Part shown: piece after piece, positions 9,600 through 17,607 of the stretch
Numbering within the stretch: position 1 is the stretch's first letter
Layout: each line of letters starts with the position of its first letter
Origin: Anoxybacterium sp963668245
GTDB taxonomy: Bacteria > Bacillota > Clostridia > Peptostreptococcales > Anaerovoracaceae
Assembly: GCA_963668245.2 (NCBI GenBank)
Contig: CAXXKB010000006.1
Coordinates: forward strand, 62,001-126,000
Length of the DNA stretch: 64,000 nt
Direction of reading: 5' to 3'
The notes under the pieces: generated by a model
The model's database searches: none
What the model saw: the letters and a program-made list of their open reading frames with translations, nothing else
Told to the model about the DNA's origin: nothing
Program-made: the position numbers and the translations under genes

Positions 9600-10787
9600 T
9601 TATATAATCCCTGAATTGCTTTTATGGTAGTGGCTAATTAACTCATTCCAATACGTCTTCCATGCAGCAGGTAGTGTTAATTCATTTTTAATGGTATCTA
9701 TGTGAATCCAGTGAACTTCGCCCAAAATTTCATTTATTATTAGCGGATTTAAAGTGAATGCTTCATTTTTTTTGCTGTAATCTGGAGTGACTTCGTTTTT
9801 TTTGTTTTGATTTGTCTTGATAGCGTTGTAGTTTTGATCCATAACTAAAAAACCAGACATATGCCACTCAATATGAGTAAATATATGCTTCGCTTTTTTC
9901 AATGCCATGATTTGTTCTTTTGGTATGCCGATATGCTCCAAGACCGCAAGCCCCTGTACTTGGCCGGGTTTTTCTAAAATATACGGAAATTCCCATAGCC
10001 CTGCGAGCAGCCCTTTCTCAGGTCTTTTTCTGATTGCTACTTTCCCATGGTGAACAATAACAAAAACTGTAAGAATCTCAATTTTTCGTTTTTTCTTTAC
10101 TGTTTTTATTGGAAAAGAGAGTTGATTTTTATGAAGATATGCTTTACAACAAAATGCAAGGGGACAAGCCTCACAGAGAGGTGTTCCGTTTGGAATACAA
10201 ACTGTTGCGCCCAATTCCATCAAAGCTTGATTGAAATTTCCAGGGAGCGCGCCGGGAATGATGTTTTGTATCAACGAGGTCATAGCCCTTTTGGTAGCGG
10301 TCTTTGAAACATTATCAGTGGATGCAGTGAGCCTTGCCACGACACGTAGTACATTTCCATCTACACAAGGTACGGGTAGATGAAAGGATATAGAACCAAT
10401 CGCACCAGCAGTATATGTTCCGATACCAGGAAGCTTAGTAAGAGCATCAAAATCACCGGGGAGAGTTCCACCGTATTGCTCGACCACAATGTTTGCAGTT
10501 TTATGTATGTTTTTTGCTCTGGAATAATAGCCAAGTCCTTCCCACTGTTTTAATACATCATCTATTGAAGCTGATGCAAGTGCAGGAAGTGTAGGAAATG
10601 CTGCTAACCAACGTTGAAAATACGGTATGACAGCCTCAACGCGTGTTTGTTGAAGCATAATTTCAGAAATCCAAATAGCATACGGATCATTGGTTTCTCT
10701 CCAAGGCAGAATTCTGGCATGATGCTTATACCAAGAAAGTAGCGGAGAGACAATTTCTTGGAGTGTTTTGTTGTTTTCCTGATTCAT
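9600..10787 (-). CDS. mutY: A/G-specific adenine DNA glycosylase
   Basis: Removes adenine mispaired with 8-oxoguanine. The N-terminal helix-hairpin-helix domain has the catalytic Glu (WISEIMLQQT) and Asp (VDGNVLRV) and the hairpin LPGIGTYTAG. A four-Cys cluster motif follows (CIPNGTPLC-EAC-PLAFCC, spacing 7-2-5), close to the usual 6-2-5 of MutY. The C-terminal domain is the NUDIX-like 8-oxoG reader with FTHIEWHMSG. It has 395 residues, slightly longer than usual because of an Asn/Lys-rich insert near residue 325. The only ribosome-site candidate (GGAG, 11 bases upstream) lies in the arm of a small hairpin. Confidence 0.92.
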   Translation of the reverse strand: MNQENNKTLQEIVSPLLSWYKHHARILPWRETNDPYAIWISEIMLQQTRVEAVIPYFQRWLAAFPTLPALASASIDDVLKQWEGLGYYSRAKNIHKTANIVVEQYGGTLPGDFDALTKLPGIGTYTAGAIGSISFHLPVPCVDGNVLRVVARLTASTDNVSKTATKRAMTSLIQNIIPGALPGNFNQALMELGATVCIPNGTPLCEACPLAFCCKAYLHKNQLSFPIKTVKKKRKIEILTVFVIVHHGKVAIRKRPEKGLLAGLWEFPYILEKPGQVQGLAVLEHIGIPKEQIMALKKAKHIFTHIEWHMSGFLVMDQNYNAIKTNQNKKNEVTPDYSKKNEAFTLNPLIINEILGEVHWIHIDTIKNELTLPAAWKTYWNELISHYHKSNSGII

Positions 10788-10797
10788 GAAATATGAT

Positions 10798-10811
10798 GCT
10801 CCACATGGAGC
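10798..10811. promoter_or_regulatory. Palindrome carrying the mutY ribosome-site candidate
   Basis: GCTCCACATGGAGC is a perfect 14-bp palindrome 11 bases before the mutY start. The GGAG that would bind the ribosome lies in its 3' arm on the minus strand, so folding could limit translation. A weak promoter, TTGCGG-17-TACAAT on the minus strand, lies at about 10847-10876. Confidence 0.4.
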
Positions 10812-10989
10812 AATTCCTTTTTAAAAAGATGCCAACTGGCTCAACTCATTGTAACATGACTTGTTTTATTCCGCAAAGATTTTCCAAATAGCAAATGTGA
10901 AATTTGAGAAAACAAAAAAAAGAGTGTATATCAGTGAAGCAAGAGCCCTTTTGAAAGGTACATCTTGTTCCTGTATACGACTCTTGTTC

Positions 10990-11667
10990 CTAGTCAGCAG
11001 TATGGAACTTGACCACATCAGATATCAGCTGGTGCCCAGCTTGATTTGGATGGATTCCATCCTCACAGATAAAATCTTGATAGGAACCATGCTTAAAGAA
11101 TTCTGAACGAATATCAATCCATGGAACCTGTTCTTCTTCAGCTACCGTTTGAACTGTATCACTATACATTTTTTGCCAACGATGAATGGATTCAATATCT
11201 CCTAAAAAACCTTTGATTTTATCTTGATCCAGCCCCTTGCTGATCCAAGAAAAATAGCGAGAGGAATCAATTGGTGGCAAATTTAATACAATTGGATGAC
11301 CACCAAGTGCAATCACCTTTTGTATCAATCCGCGATATTTTTCCCGAAAAAGCTCTAGTGGAGTATTGCATTGATGGGCTACATTTGGTTCAGCGGCAAC
11401 GGATGCCCAGTTATAGTCACAATCATTTCCACCAAATTCTAGTAGGACATAATCGTATTGGGAAAGGCTGTCCTCATGCTTTCTTAAAATTTCTTCGCCC
11501 ATGGTGATGGTACAGCCAAATTTAGCAAAGTTCAAAATAGAGAGCTGCTGTTTCGATTCAATTAAATGAATAAAGCAGTCTTTAATTATTCGGTATTTTT
11601 TTTTGGCCGTATCAAAAATAACGCCTTTGGCTACCGAATCACCAAAAATACAAACTGAGTAGTTCAT
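10990..11667 (-). CDS. SGNH/GDSL-family hydrolase
   Basis: A cytoplasmic esterase or lipase-like enzyme of about 225 residues. Block I has the nucleophile (CIFGDSVAKG), block III has the oxyanion Asn (LEFGGNDCDYNW), and block V has the Asp-x-x-His pair (CEDGIHPNQAGH). There is no signal peptide, so the substrate is probably intracellular; it cannot be predicted further. The start at 11667 is set by GAGGTG about nine bases upstream. Its promoter (TTGATA-17-TATAAT) is occupied by two palindromes, so the gene is probably repressed. No clear terminator lies in the 200 bases before mutY, so some read-through is possible. Confidence 0.75.
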   Translation of the reverse strand: MNYSVCIFGDSVAKGVIFDTAKKKYRIIKDCFIHLIESKQQLSILNFAKFGCTITMGEEILRKHEDSLSQYDYVLLEFGGNDCDYNWASVAAEPNVAHQCNTPLELFREKYRGLIQKVIALGGHPIVLNLPPIDSSRYFSWISKGLDQDKIKGFLGDIESIHRWQKMYSDTVQTVAEEEQVPWIDIRSEFFKHGSYQDFICEDGIHPNQAGHQLISDVVKFHTAD

Positions 11668-11692
11668 AATCACAACACCTCGAATCATAAAC

Positions 11693-11743
11693 ATTACGTT
11701 ACGTAATATCTGTTATTATATTACGTAATTAAAAAAATATCAA
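11693..11743 (-). promoter_or_regulatory. Minus-strand promoter overlapped by two ATTACGTAAT-type operators
   Basis: On the minus strand TTGATA (11738-11743), a 17-bp spacer and TATAAT (11715-11720). One perfect palindrome, ATTACGTAAT (11720-11729), lies in the spacer against the -10. A second, ATTACGTTACGTAAT (11693-11707), covers the predicted transcription start. This is a typical repressor arrangement for the SGNH hydrolase gene. The divergent DUF1836 gene begins 80 bases away and is a candidate source of the repressor. Confidence 0.65.
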
Positions 11744-11809
11744 CACGTTTTTTTCTTTTCTCAAAAGAGGTTATATGTTACAATTAATTTACTAAAAGGA
11801 GTTGAAAAA

Positions 11810-12331
11810 ATGGATAAACTCGTGGAATTGATTGAACGAATGAAAACAGAGCGTCCAGCAACTTGGGAAGAATTGCCTGATATTGAGCTTTATCGAGATC
11901 AAGTCTTAGGATACATGAAAAGACAGCATCCGCTTCAAGTTGAAGACGATCAATTAACAGGTGCCATGATAAATAATTATATAAAAAGTGGGCTCCTGCC
12001 TAGAGCAAGTGGGAAAAAATATACTAAGGATCATTTGGTATATTTGACGGCAATTTGCTCACTTAAACAAGTACTCAGTGTCAATGAAACCGATATGCTT
12101 TTAAAGCAGCAAAGTGAAATGCAAGAGGCAAAGCAGTTTTACAATGTGTATCGAAAAATGATGGACGATGCGTATCTGGATACGGCGAGCAGACTAAAGG
12201 GAATTCAAAAAAAAGATGATTTGGCACAAGCCGCACTGCAACTGGCCTTATCTAGCTATTGTCAAAAGTTGGCGTGTGAGCGCATTTTAGACATGCTAGA
12301 AGAAAAAGAGGCAGATACAAAAGAAAAATGA
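11810..12331 (+). CDS. DUF1836 protein, probable HTH regulator
   Basis: The signature of DUF1836 is clear in residues 40-105: LTGAMINNYIKSGLLPRASG, then KKYTKDHLVYLTAICSLKQVLS. This segment looks like a MerR-type winged helix (NNY-K-GLLPR resembles the R-Y-Y-GLL of MerR), so DNA binding is likely, but the family is not well characterised. 173 residues with a helical C-terminal half. AAAGGAG precedes the ATG by about eight bases. It is divergent from the SGNH hydrolase gene, with palindromic operators between them, and ends at a strong terminator, so it is a one-gene unit. Confidence 0.8.
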   Translation: MDKLVELIERMKTERPATWEELPDIELYRDQVLGYMKRQHPLQVEDDQLTGAMINNYIKSGLLPRASGKKYTKDHLVYLTAICSLKQVLSVNETDMLLKQQSEMQEAKQFYNVYRKMMDDAYLDTASRLKGIQKKDDLAQAALQLALSSYCQKLACERILDMLEEKEADTKEK

Positions 12332-12345
12332 ATTTGAATGAAGCG

Positions 12346-12385
12346 AAAGGAGATTGCTCCGCGGATGCGAGCAATCTCCTTTTTG
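12346..12385 (+). terminator. Rho-independent terminator
   Basis: Perfect 11-bp stem GGAGATTGCTC / GAGCAATCTCC (12349-12359, 12369-12379) followed by five T. The A-run before it gives U residues on the other strand, so it may also stop the convergent HerA-like gene. Confidence 0.9.
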
Positions 12386-12448
12386 GATATCGGAAATGGT
12401 AATTTAGAAATCATCATTTTCATTATAATAGCTTGATATGCAATGCTC

Positions 12449-13738
12449 TTATTTTTTAAGAGAATCTAAAATTCCTCGAGTTAAACTTCTTGCTACTTCT
12501 CTACCAATCGTTGTAAAAACAGCGGTGGCTGCTTTTTCTAACAATGATTGTCTGGAATGATTTTTCACTATTTCTTTTTCATCGCTAAATTTTTGATGAA
12601 AGGTCAATGGTTTTTCCTTGTGTATTTCCGTTTCTTGTTGTTTGAGTTGTTCGAAAGCAGAAAATGAATTTTCTGGGCAACAATACTTGGGTCGAAGTGG
12701 AGATTGAAATAGTATCTCCTGAAGTTCTTCTGGTCTGATGGGTTCCATTTTGCTATTCAGAGACGAAAGTGGAATTGTTTGCTGATAACTATGACCTTGC
12801 TTTGGGCAGCAAGTATAGATAGCACATTGATTCTCTGCAACAATTTGAAAATCAATGCGATCCTTCAGTAGCTTTGGCAAATCAGAAGCTTCCGGAAGCT
12901 CAAACATTATAATAATCCCTTTGGATCTAATTGCCTGAATGACAGCCATAATCTTCTGGAACAAAGAAGGGGATACCCCTTGAAACAGCAGCTGCGCATC
13001 TTGAATAAAAAACACCATCTTGGGCAGTGCATCTTCTTTGTTGAGGGGAAGTGTTTCGAAAAAATCTGATAGCAGCCAAAGCATAAGGTTTCCGTAATAA
13101 TCGGATTGGGAAACAATCTTTTTTGCTTGGAGTAAATTGATGTACCCATGCCCGTTTTCATCATGGCGGAGTAAATCATAAAGGGCAAGTTCTGGTTCTC
13201 CAAAAAAATCTTTTCCCATTTTGTCTTCAAAAGCAAAAATGTTTCGAATAATTGAGCCAATACTTTGCTTTGAGATGTGGCCATAAGTAAGGGTGAATTC
13301 CTTGCCATGTTCTCCTACATACTGAAGCATGGAACGCAAATCCAACAAATCTATCAGCAGAAGTTGTTTTTCATCGGAAATTCGAAAAATTGTACCAAGA
13401 ATATTGGACTGAGTTTCGTTTAAATCCAGTAAGCGCGATAGAATGAGAGCACCCATTGAGGAAATCGTTGCGCGCACAGGATGTCCGCTTTGACCAGTAA
13501 AATCCCAAAACTCGATGGGGGGTTTTCTTTGTTGATCCAAATGAACTAAGCCAGTCAATGCATTATTTGTGTCAGAAATAAAAACAGGAATCCCTAGCTT
13601 GCTATAGGATTCTGCCAAAGCAGTTGTGAATGCGGCTCGCTCTTTTCCAGATATCATTCCGTGATATGAAATCGTGTTTTGGGTCAATTTGATGCAAGCA
13701 TCAGACTCACCAATCACTACTTGTTTTTCTTCCATCAT
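12449..13738 (-). CDS. HerA-like (DUF853) protein with degenerate nucleotide site
   Basis: Family traits of the DUF853 HerA-like ATPases are present over the whole length: WDFTGQSGHPVRATIS, LLDLNETQSNILGTIFRI, DFFGEPELALYDLL, NGHGYINLL, and the C-terminal helix AREVARSLTRGIL-like segment. The Walker A loop, normally AGATGTGKT, is replaced near residues 28-38 by ISGKERAAFT and is about three residues shorter. The Walker B box, normally FFFDEAHLLF, reads FFIQDAQLLF near residue 245. Binding or hydrolysis of ATP is therefore unlikely, and I infer a pseudo-ATPase. 429 residues against about 500 for active members. A consensus promoter precedes it. Confidence 0.75.
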   Translation of the reverse strand: MMEEKQVVIGESDACIKLTQNTISYHGMISGKERAAFTTALAESYSKLGIPVFISDTNNALTGLVHLDQQRKPPIEFWDFTGQSGHPVRATISSMGALILSRLLDLNETQSNILGTIFRISDEKQLLLIDLLDLRSMLQYVGEHGKEFTLTYGHISKQSIGSIIRNIFAFEDKMGKDFFGEPELALYDLLRHDENGHGYINLLQAKKIVSQSDYYGNLMLWLLSDFFETLPLNKEDALPKMVFFIQDAQLLFQGVSPSLFQKIMAVIQAIRSKGIIIMFELPEASDLPKLLKDRIDFQIVAENQCAIYTCCPKQGHSYQQTIPLSSLNSKMEPIRPEELQEILFQSPLRPKYCCPENSFSAFEQLKQQETEIHKEKPLTFHQKFSDEKEIVKNHSRQSLLEKAATAVFTTIGREVARSLTRGILDSLKK

Positions 13739-13807
13739 TATGTTTTGATTCCTTCCATATGTGAATCATTGTGCAAACAAAAGCAAAATATATAAATAGA
13801 TGTAATA

Positions 13808-13836
13808 ATTATACAATAAAACATATAAAATGTCAA
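13808..13836 (-). promoter_or_regulatory. Consensus sigma-A promoter of the HerA-like gene
   Basis: On the minus strand TTGACA (13831-13836), a 17-bp spacer and TATAAT (13808-13813), both hexamers matching consensus exactly, 70 bases before the start codon. The rest of 13739-13976 shows no gene. Confidence 0.8.
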
Positions 13837-13941
13837 AAGGGCATAATAAATAAATCGGGGCTATCTCTCCATGATTTTTTTAAAAAGAAAAGAAAGCGAT
13901 GGAATGACTTGGTTTGTCGTTTCCAACGCTTTGGTTTAAAG

Positions 13942-13957
13942 TTATGTTGCTAGTTTA
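13942..13957. repeat. 16-bp repeat after an immunity gene, copy 1
   Basis: TTATGTTGCTAGTTTA lies just downstream of the orphan immunity pseudogene. A copy with one difference lies at 17823-17838, in the same position relative to the immunity gene of the Rhs tip. It may mark the end of a cassette. Confidence 0.4.
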
Positions 13958-13976
13958 ATTTAATTAATGTTGTCAG

Positions 13977-14233
13977 TTACCACCCAATACACTCTTTTTC
14001 AATTAGCATTCCATTTGAAATGTCAACTGTAAACCTAAGACCAAAAAAGCTGGTAACTTTTAAATTTTTGAATCTACTCCAAGCAAGTTGTCAACTTCCT
14101 TTGAACCTTTTGGTATCTTTAGCAACACAATGTATCTGTTACCTACGTACTCAACCAAATCAATTTCGTGTTCAAATTCTATCTCAAAATCGCTTGTTTC
14201 TAATTTGTTATTGTTAATTGTAAAACTACTCAT
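13977..14233 (-). pseudogene. Frameshifted immunity gene of the orphan toxin module
   Basis: From ATG 14233 (AAAGGAG eight bases upstream, overlapping the end of the toxin gene) 57 codons run to a TAA at 14060-14062: MSSFTINNNKLETSDFEIEF at the start and IPKGSKEVDNLLGVDSKI at the end. Moving back one base at GATTC restores a coherent reading, FKNLKVTSFFGLRFTVDISN then GMLIEKECIGW and a stop at 13977. One lost T explains this. The position after a toxin fragment marks it as an immunity gene; I do not recognise its family. It seems broken, as expected for a module with a toxin that may no longer be made. Confidence 0.6.
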
Positions 14234-14245
14234 TCAAAAACTCCT

Positions 14246-14527
14246 TTACGGCAAAAGTCTAGGATTTACAAATTCCCCAATGTATTGACCCATTAAGTCA
14301 AATTGTGTTCCACCACCGTCAAATCCAAATAATCCATTTGCTGTTCCAGTACGCAATGTAGTTCCTGACTCAAATACTACATCCGTCACATATTGTGGTG
14401 TAGGTGGTAAAGCGAACTTATTTTGAATCTGCTGTGGCGTTAAACCTGCAATATCTTCTGCTTTCATGACCCAGCCACCTGCTTGCTTTGCATTCACACC
14501 ATTTAGACTTTTTCTTGAGTGTAACAT
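14246..14527 (-). CDS. Orphan C-terminal toxin module of a polymorphic toxin
   Basis: 93 residues resembling the last domain of Rhs/CdiA-type polymorphic toxins: GGWVMKAEDIAGLTPQQIQN, LPPTPQYVTDV, GTTLRTGTANGLFG, GGGTQFDLMGQ and the terminal FVNPRLLP. This module is commonly seen at the ends of very large secreted toxins, with a nuclease-like role suspected but not known to me. Here it has no Rhs core, signal or pre-toxin domain in front of it and begins with an ATG preceded by a weak GAAGAG. It is a displaced remnant of an earlier toxin tip. The immunity gene directly downstream is frameshifted. Confidence 0.6.
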   Translation of the reverse strand: MLHSRKSLNGVNAKQAGGWVMKAEDIAGLTPQQIQNKFALPPTPQYVTDVVFESGTTLRTGTANGLFGFDGGGTQFDLMGQYIGEFVNPRLLP

Positions 14528-14647
14528 TAATTACTTTCTCTTCGCCATAAAACTACATTATTTAACCGCCATTTTAATACATTTTATCACCGTCATTGAC
14601 AAACATTCTCTCATGAAGGATTCAGCAGTAAACTAACCTACGAAGGG

Positions 14648-14682
14648 TGTTACACTTTTGCTTTGCATTTTGTTACACTTTT
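14648..14682. repeat. Short direct repeat TGTTACACTTTT, two copies
   Basis: TGTTACACTTTT occurs at 14648-14659 and 14671-14682, 23 bases apart, in the gene-free gap 14528-14719. Such paired subterminal repeats are seen at ends of some insertion sequences, but no transposase is nearby, so this is at most a remnant. Confidence 0.3.
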
Positions 14683-14719
14683 CGGTTGCAAAAGACAATT
14701 AAACTTAAGATTCCACCAA

Positions 14720-14875
14720 CTATGTATTAGCACCAAGATTTACATACACTGGTCCGTCGAATATTCCAACAATAAATCCTATAATGCCCCATACGATACC
14801 AATGCTAATTGAAATTACTAAAAATAGTTTTAAATATGAGGTAATTCTTACATTTTTTATTCTAAATTTTTTCAT
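14720..14875 (-). CDS. Truncated small membrane protein
   Basis: 51 residues from ATG 14875, which has GGAGAGG nine bases upstream; a longer reading from 14902 has none. Sequence: basic N-terminus (MKKFRIKNVRITSYLK), then one membrane helix (LFLVISISIGIVWGIIGFIV) and a short tail ending at a TAG. It looks like the first part of a longer two-helix protein whose second half is missing, because the sequence breaks off near 14720 where the toxin remnant region begins. It may be a spare immunity or anti-toxin membrane protein, which is inference from position only. Confidence 0.4.
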   Translation of the reverse strand: MKKFRIKNVRITSYLKLFLVISISIGIVWGIIGFIVGIFDGPVYVNLGANT

Positions 14876-14931
14876 GTGTGATTTCCTCTCCAACCGAGCC
14901 ATTAATGTGCCTTTGACTAAATATCTAATAT

Positions 14932-15420
14932 TCAGTCAAACCATAATTTTTCTAAAAATTTCTTAATTTCTTTCACTTGTTTACAAAAATAAAGTAAATA
15001 CGCCACATACACTGTCATGACGGCAATAGCAATACTTAATATGTGAAAAATATCTTTACTATTTTCAAATATTCCACCAATAAGATTGTACAACGCGAAT
15101 ATCAACAAAAATATCAGAAACACCTTTACTACTAGCTGAGTTTTAAAAACCATATTAATTATTGTTTTTTCTTCCTTTATTACTTTTCCTACAATTATTG
15201 GGCTGAAAACATTTCGTCCAGTACTATACATTCTTGTAAGGAGAAATTTGTCTTTTTCAATTTTACCAATGAAATATTCTTTGTTTCTTTTATAGAGCAC
15301 ATTATGCTCTTTAATCATCATGTTTACGTTTCCTGCTATTACCTCTTCCTTTAACTTATTCAGGATTAGCTCTTCTGTTTTTTCTGTTTCTAGTCTATTT
15401 TTTTCATTAAAAATAAGCAT
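14932..15420 (-). CDS. Two-helix membrane protein, probable immunity to toxin tip 1
   Basis: 162 residues with a charged N-terminal half of about 95 residues and two membrane helices close together (VVKVFLIFLLIFALYNLIGG and ILSIAIAVMTVYVAYLLYF). It starts 15 bases after the stop of the Rhs tip at 15436, with AAAGGA before the ATG, the standard place for an immunity gene. I do not recognise the family. A membrane-located immunity protein points to a toxin that acts on or at the membrane. Confidence 0.55.
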   Translation of the reverse strand: MLIFNEKNRLETEKTEELILNKLKEEVIAGNVNMMIKEHNVLYKRNKEYFIGKIEKDKFLLTRMYSTGRNVFSPIIVGKVIKEEKTIINMVFKTQLVVKVFLIFLLIFALYNLIGGIFENSKDIFHILSIAIAVMTVYVAYLLYFCKQVKEIKKFLEKLWFD

Positions 15421-15435
15421 ATAAATATCCTTTCA

Positions 15436-16770
15436 TCAGTTAAACCAATCTTTAACTCTATTATATACATCTCTCAGCGAAGGGGTTTGAACTGTATATG
15501 AGCCTCCAACATAAACAGAAGGAGAAACTGGGCTTAAATCAGTATATTTTAGTAATTGCACATTTCCACCTGTGTAGTTTTTTCCAAACATAGAGCCTCC
15601 CGCAACAGGCCCATAACCTCCACCAGCAATAACACTGCTACCACTCAAATCGTCTACATCTTGAGCGTTCGTCCACGTGAATGATGCACCTAATCCAATT
15701 TCAGGGGTTGTTCCAGTTCCGCTACCTGATGCATAAAATGATATCCAGTCACTTCTGCTTAAAGTAATTCCAACTTCTACTCCAACCCCAACTCCAGCTC
15801 CAGCTCCTATTGACCCACCAATTCCTATTTGTAAAGTTCCACCAGAATTATTTGTTTGATTATTTATTTTCGGGTCATTGCTATAAGCCGGATCAAGTGA
15901 TTTAAAACCTGATGATGTGGGTGATGAAGAAGATGATAATTTCAATCCGAGACTATTCCAAGTAGTTGCACCAACAACACCTCGGTTATCTCCTTTATTT
16001 CCACCCGGCAAATACTTATCCTTATATGCATTCACCGCTGTCTTGGTTTGTGGGCCAAAGCTGCCGTCTATTTTGCCATTATACAAGCGCTTATCTTTCA
16101 GCGTTTGCTGCAATTTTTTTATGTCCGATGCACTTCCGTTGCCATATGAAAGTGTTTGCCCCTGCGCAAGAAAACCTGATGGGTCAATAAAGTTTACGGG
16201 GTCATTCCCACAGTACGCATACCAGTTGCCGCCGTCCTTCATCGGGTCTTCGGTGATGAAGCGTTCTGTTGCAGGGTCGTAATATCTTCCACGGAGGTAA
16301 TAAAAACCACTGCTTAAATCAAAGTACTCCCCGCAGTAGCCAAAAGGATTGTAAACTTGGCTGGTTTCTTGTGCCCACATGGCTTCAAAACTTAGTTTTT
16401 CAGTATCAGTAGCTAGATTACCAAAAGGATCATAAGAATAAGATTGAACTGGGTTTCTGATTCCATCTTTCAGACCAATTATATCACCTTTGTAATTTTG
16501 CACATAATATAATTTTTCCTGTTGCGGGTTTGCCATTCCGATTAGAGATAGACCACGGTAGTAGTTGTATGTTCCTTGGCTAGTCAATTCACTTGTAATA
16601 TTCCCACCGTTATATGTAAAGTACTTGGTGGAGCCATCCACTGTTTTTGAAAATCTCAATCCATCATAACGATAGTTGTAAGAGGAAGTGATTTCATCGT
16701 TATTGTTCACACTGGAAAGTTGATTTCTGCCATTGTAGGAATAATCTATGAAGTAGGAGCCACCTGGCAA
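15436..16770 (-). CDS. Displaced Rhs toxin tip 1 (Rhs core end, PG-binding domain, Gly-rich toxin)
   Basis: Residues 1-195 are the Rhs core end: YD-repeats, the conserved RGRYYDPATERFITEDP and the hyper-conserved boundary NDPVNFIDPSG. Then comes a peptidoglycan-binding-1 domain (DIKKLQQTLKDKRLYNGKID, GSFGPQTKTAVNAY), a Ser-rich linker and a Gly-rich beta tail (GIGGSIGAGAGVGVGVEVG) ending in RDVYNRVKDWF. The Rhs homology continues in frame to 16816, where it joins a recombinase gene, so this is a tip cut from its parent and without a real start; the TTG at 16770 has no ribosome site. The tail could be membrane-active. Its probable immunity gene follows at 15420. Confidence 0.6.
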   Translation of the reverse strand: MPGGSYFIDYSYNGRNQLSSVNNNDEITSSYNYRYDGLRFSKTVDGSTKYFTYNGGNITSELTSQGTYNYYRGLSLIGMANPQQEKLYYVQNYKGDIIGLKDGIRNPVQSYSYDPFGNLATDTEKLSFEAMWAQETSQVYNPFGYCGEYFDLSSGFYYLRGRYYDPATERFITEDPMKDGGNWYAYCGNDPVNFIDPSGFLAQGQTLSYGNGSASDIKKLQQTLKDKRLYNGKIDGSFGPQTKTAVNAYKDKYLPGGNKGDNRGVVGATTWNSLGLKLSSSSSPTSSGFKSLDPAYSNDPKINNQTNNSGGTLQIGIGGSIGAGAGVGVGVEVGITLSRSDWISFYASGSGTGTTPEIGLGASFTWTNAQDVDDLSGSSVIAGGGYGPVAGGSMFGKNYTGGNVQLLKYTDLSPVSPSVYVGGSYTVQTPSLRDVYNRVKDWFN

Positions 16771-16816
16771 AACTTCTTTTGTCTCAGTTAAATTACCTTG
16801 ATTGTTGTAAGTGTAG
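16200..16816 (-). repeat. 617-bp direct repeat of the Rhs core end, copy A
   Basis: Matches 19006-19622 at a constant offset of 2,806 bases without gaps. From 16325 to about 16771 the two differ at about one base; the outer parts differ more, mostly at silent or tip-proximal sites. Recombination between the copies would delete the 2.8 kb between them and place toxin tip 1 on the Rhs core in place of tip 2. Confidence 0.85.
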
Positions 16817-17572
16817 CCTTGTACAGAAGGTATGGCGAAAGGCGTGGGTTTTTAGTTTCTGCGGTAGTTTGGCTTCTTTGGTGATTCTAGCAAGGATTCT
16901 ATTGATTGCATCTCTTCCAAGTGCCCCACGTTGACCAAGGAGTAGGTATTCTGACTTGTAGTAGGGATTATGCCTACGCTCCACAATGTATTTTTTGATG
17001 GTATCCACCAGTTCTGGTTTGAGGGGAATTTCACGGTATTTTCCCCCTTTTCCCACCACTTTTACATGATGGGATAGAAAATCGATGTCTCTGATACGGA
17101 TTGAAACAAGTTCACTGACACGAACACCTGTATAGAAAAGAAGCTCCACCAGAACCTTATCCCGAAGGTTCTTTACTTTAGTTTCAAGATGGAACTGCAA
17201 GACTTCTACAACTGCACTCGAATATACTTCAACTGGCTTTTCAGAACCTTTGGCAATCTTGATTCTGTCTCTGGCTAGGTTGATGACGGATTCAGTCATG
17301 AGGTTATTGCAGATGAGAAAATCATTGAAGGATTGGATGCTGTTCAATTTTTTATTTATGGTCACTGGTTCATAGTGATGCTCAAGCAGATGGTTTTTGT
17401 AACTGATGATGGTGAATCGATTGAGAATACCTTCAAAAGCAATGTCCCTGTCAGAAAGAAAACCAAAGTAACCACGAATGTCACCTGTGTAACTTTCAAC
17501 GGTTTTCTTTACTTTGCCTTTTTCTGTGAGATATTCTCCAAATTTATTGATATAGTCCTCTCCTTTCAGACA
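16793..17572 (-). pseudogene. Truncated tyrosine recombinase (XerC/D-like)
   Basis: The reading frame is open from 17572 to 16793 (259 codons). The SAM-like N-terminal domain is present (YINKFGEYLTEKGKVKKTVE, SYTGDIRGYFGFL) and the catalytic domain shows the first Arg (TGVRVSELVSIRI), the beta-hairpin Lys (GKGGKYREIPL) and the H-x-x-R box (THAFRHTFCTRL). Directly after this box the sequence changes to Rhs, so the last His/Trp and the tyrosine nucleophile are gone. No ATG, GTG or TTG occurs in frame before GTG 17365, so the start is also lost. Inactive; it probably reflects an insertion followed by recombination within the Rhs locus. Confidence 0.75.
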
Positions 17573-17579
17573 TCACAAA

Positions 17580-17607
17580 GGGACTACCTGCCGAAACAGG
17601 TAGCCCC
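17580..17607. other. Hairpin before the recombinase remnant
   Basis: GGGACTACCTG and CAGGTAGCCCC pair with one mismatch around CCGAAA. It lies in the former 5' leader of the recombinase. No good T-run follows on either strand, so it could be a weak terminator or part of an attachment site. Confidence 0.35.

Noticed and set aside
10861..11106. Plus-strand frame between mutY and the SGNH hydrolase
   Set aside because: It overlaps the C-terminal coding region of the hydrolase in the antisense direction and lacks a ribosome site.
14648..14682. Possible insertion-sequence end
   Set aside because: Only two short direct repeats; no transposase, no inverted ends and no target duplication.
15917..16282. 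Plus-strand open frame of 121 codons across the Rhs tip
   Set aside because: It is the antisense of the PG-binding and Rhs sequence and has unlikely composition.
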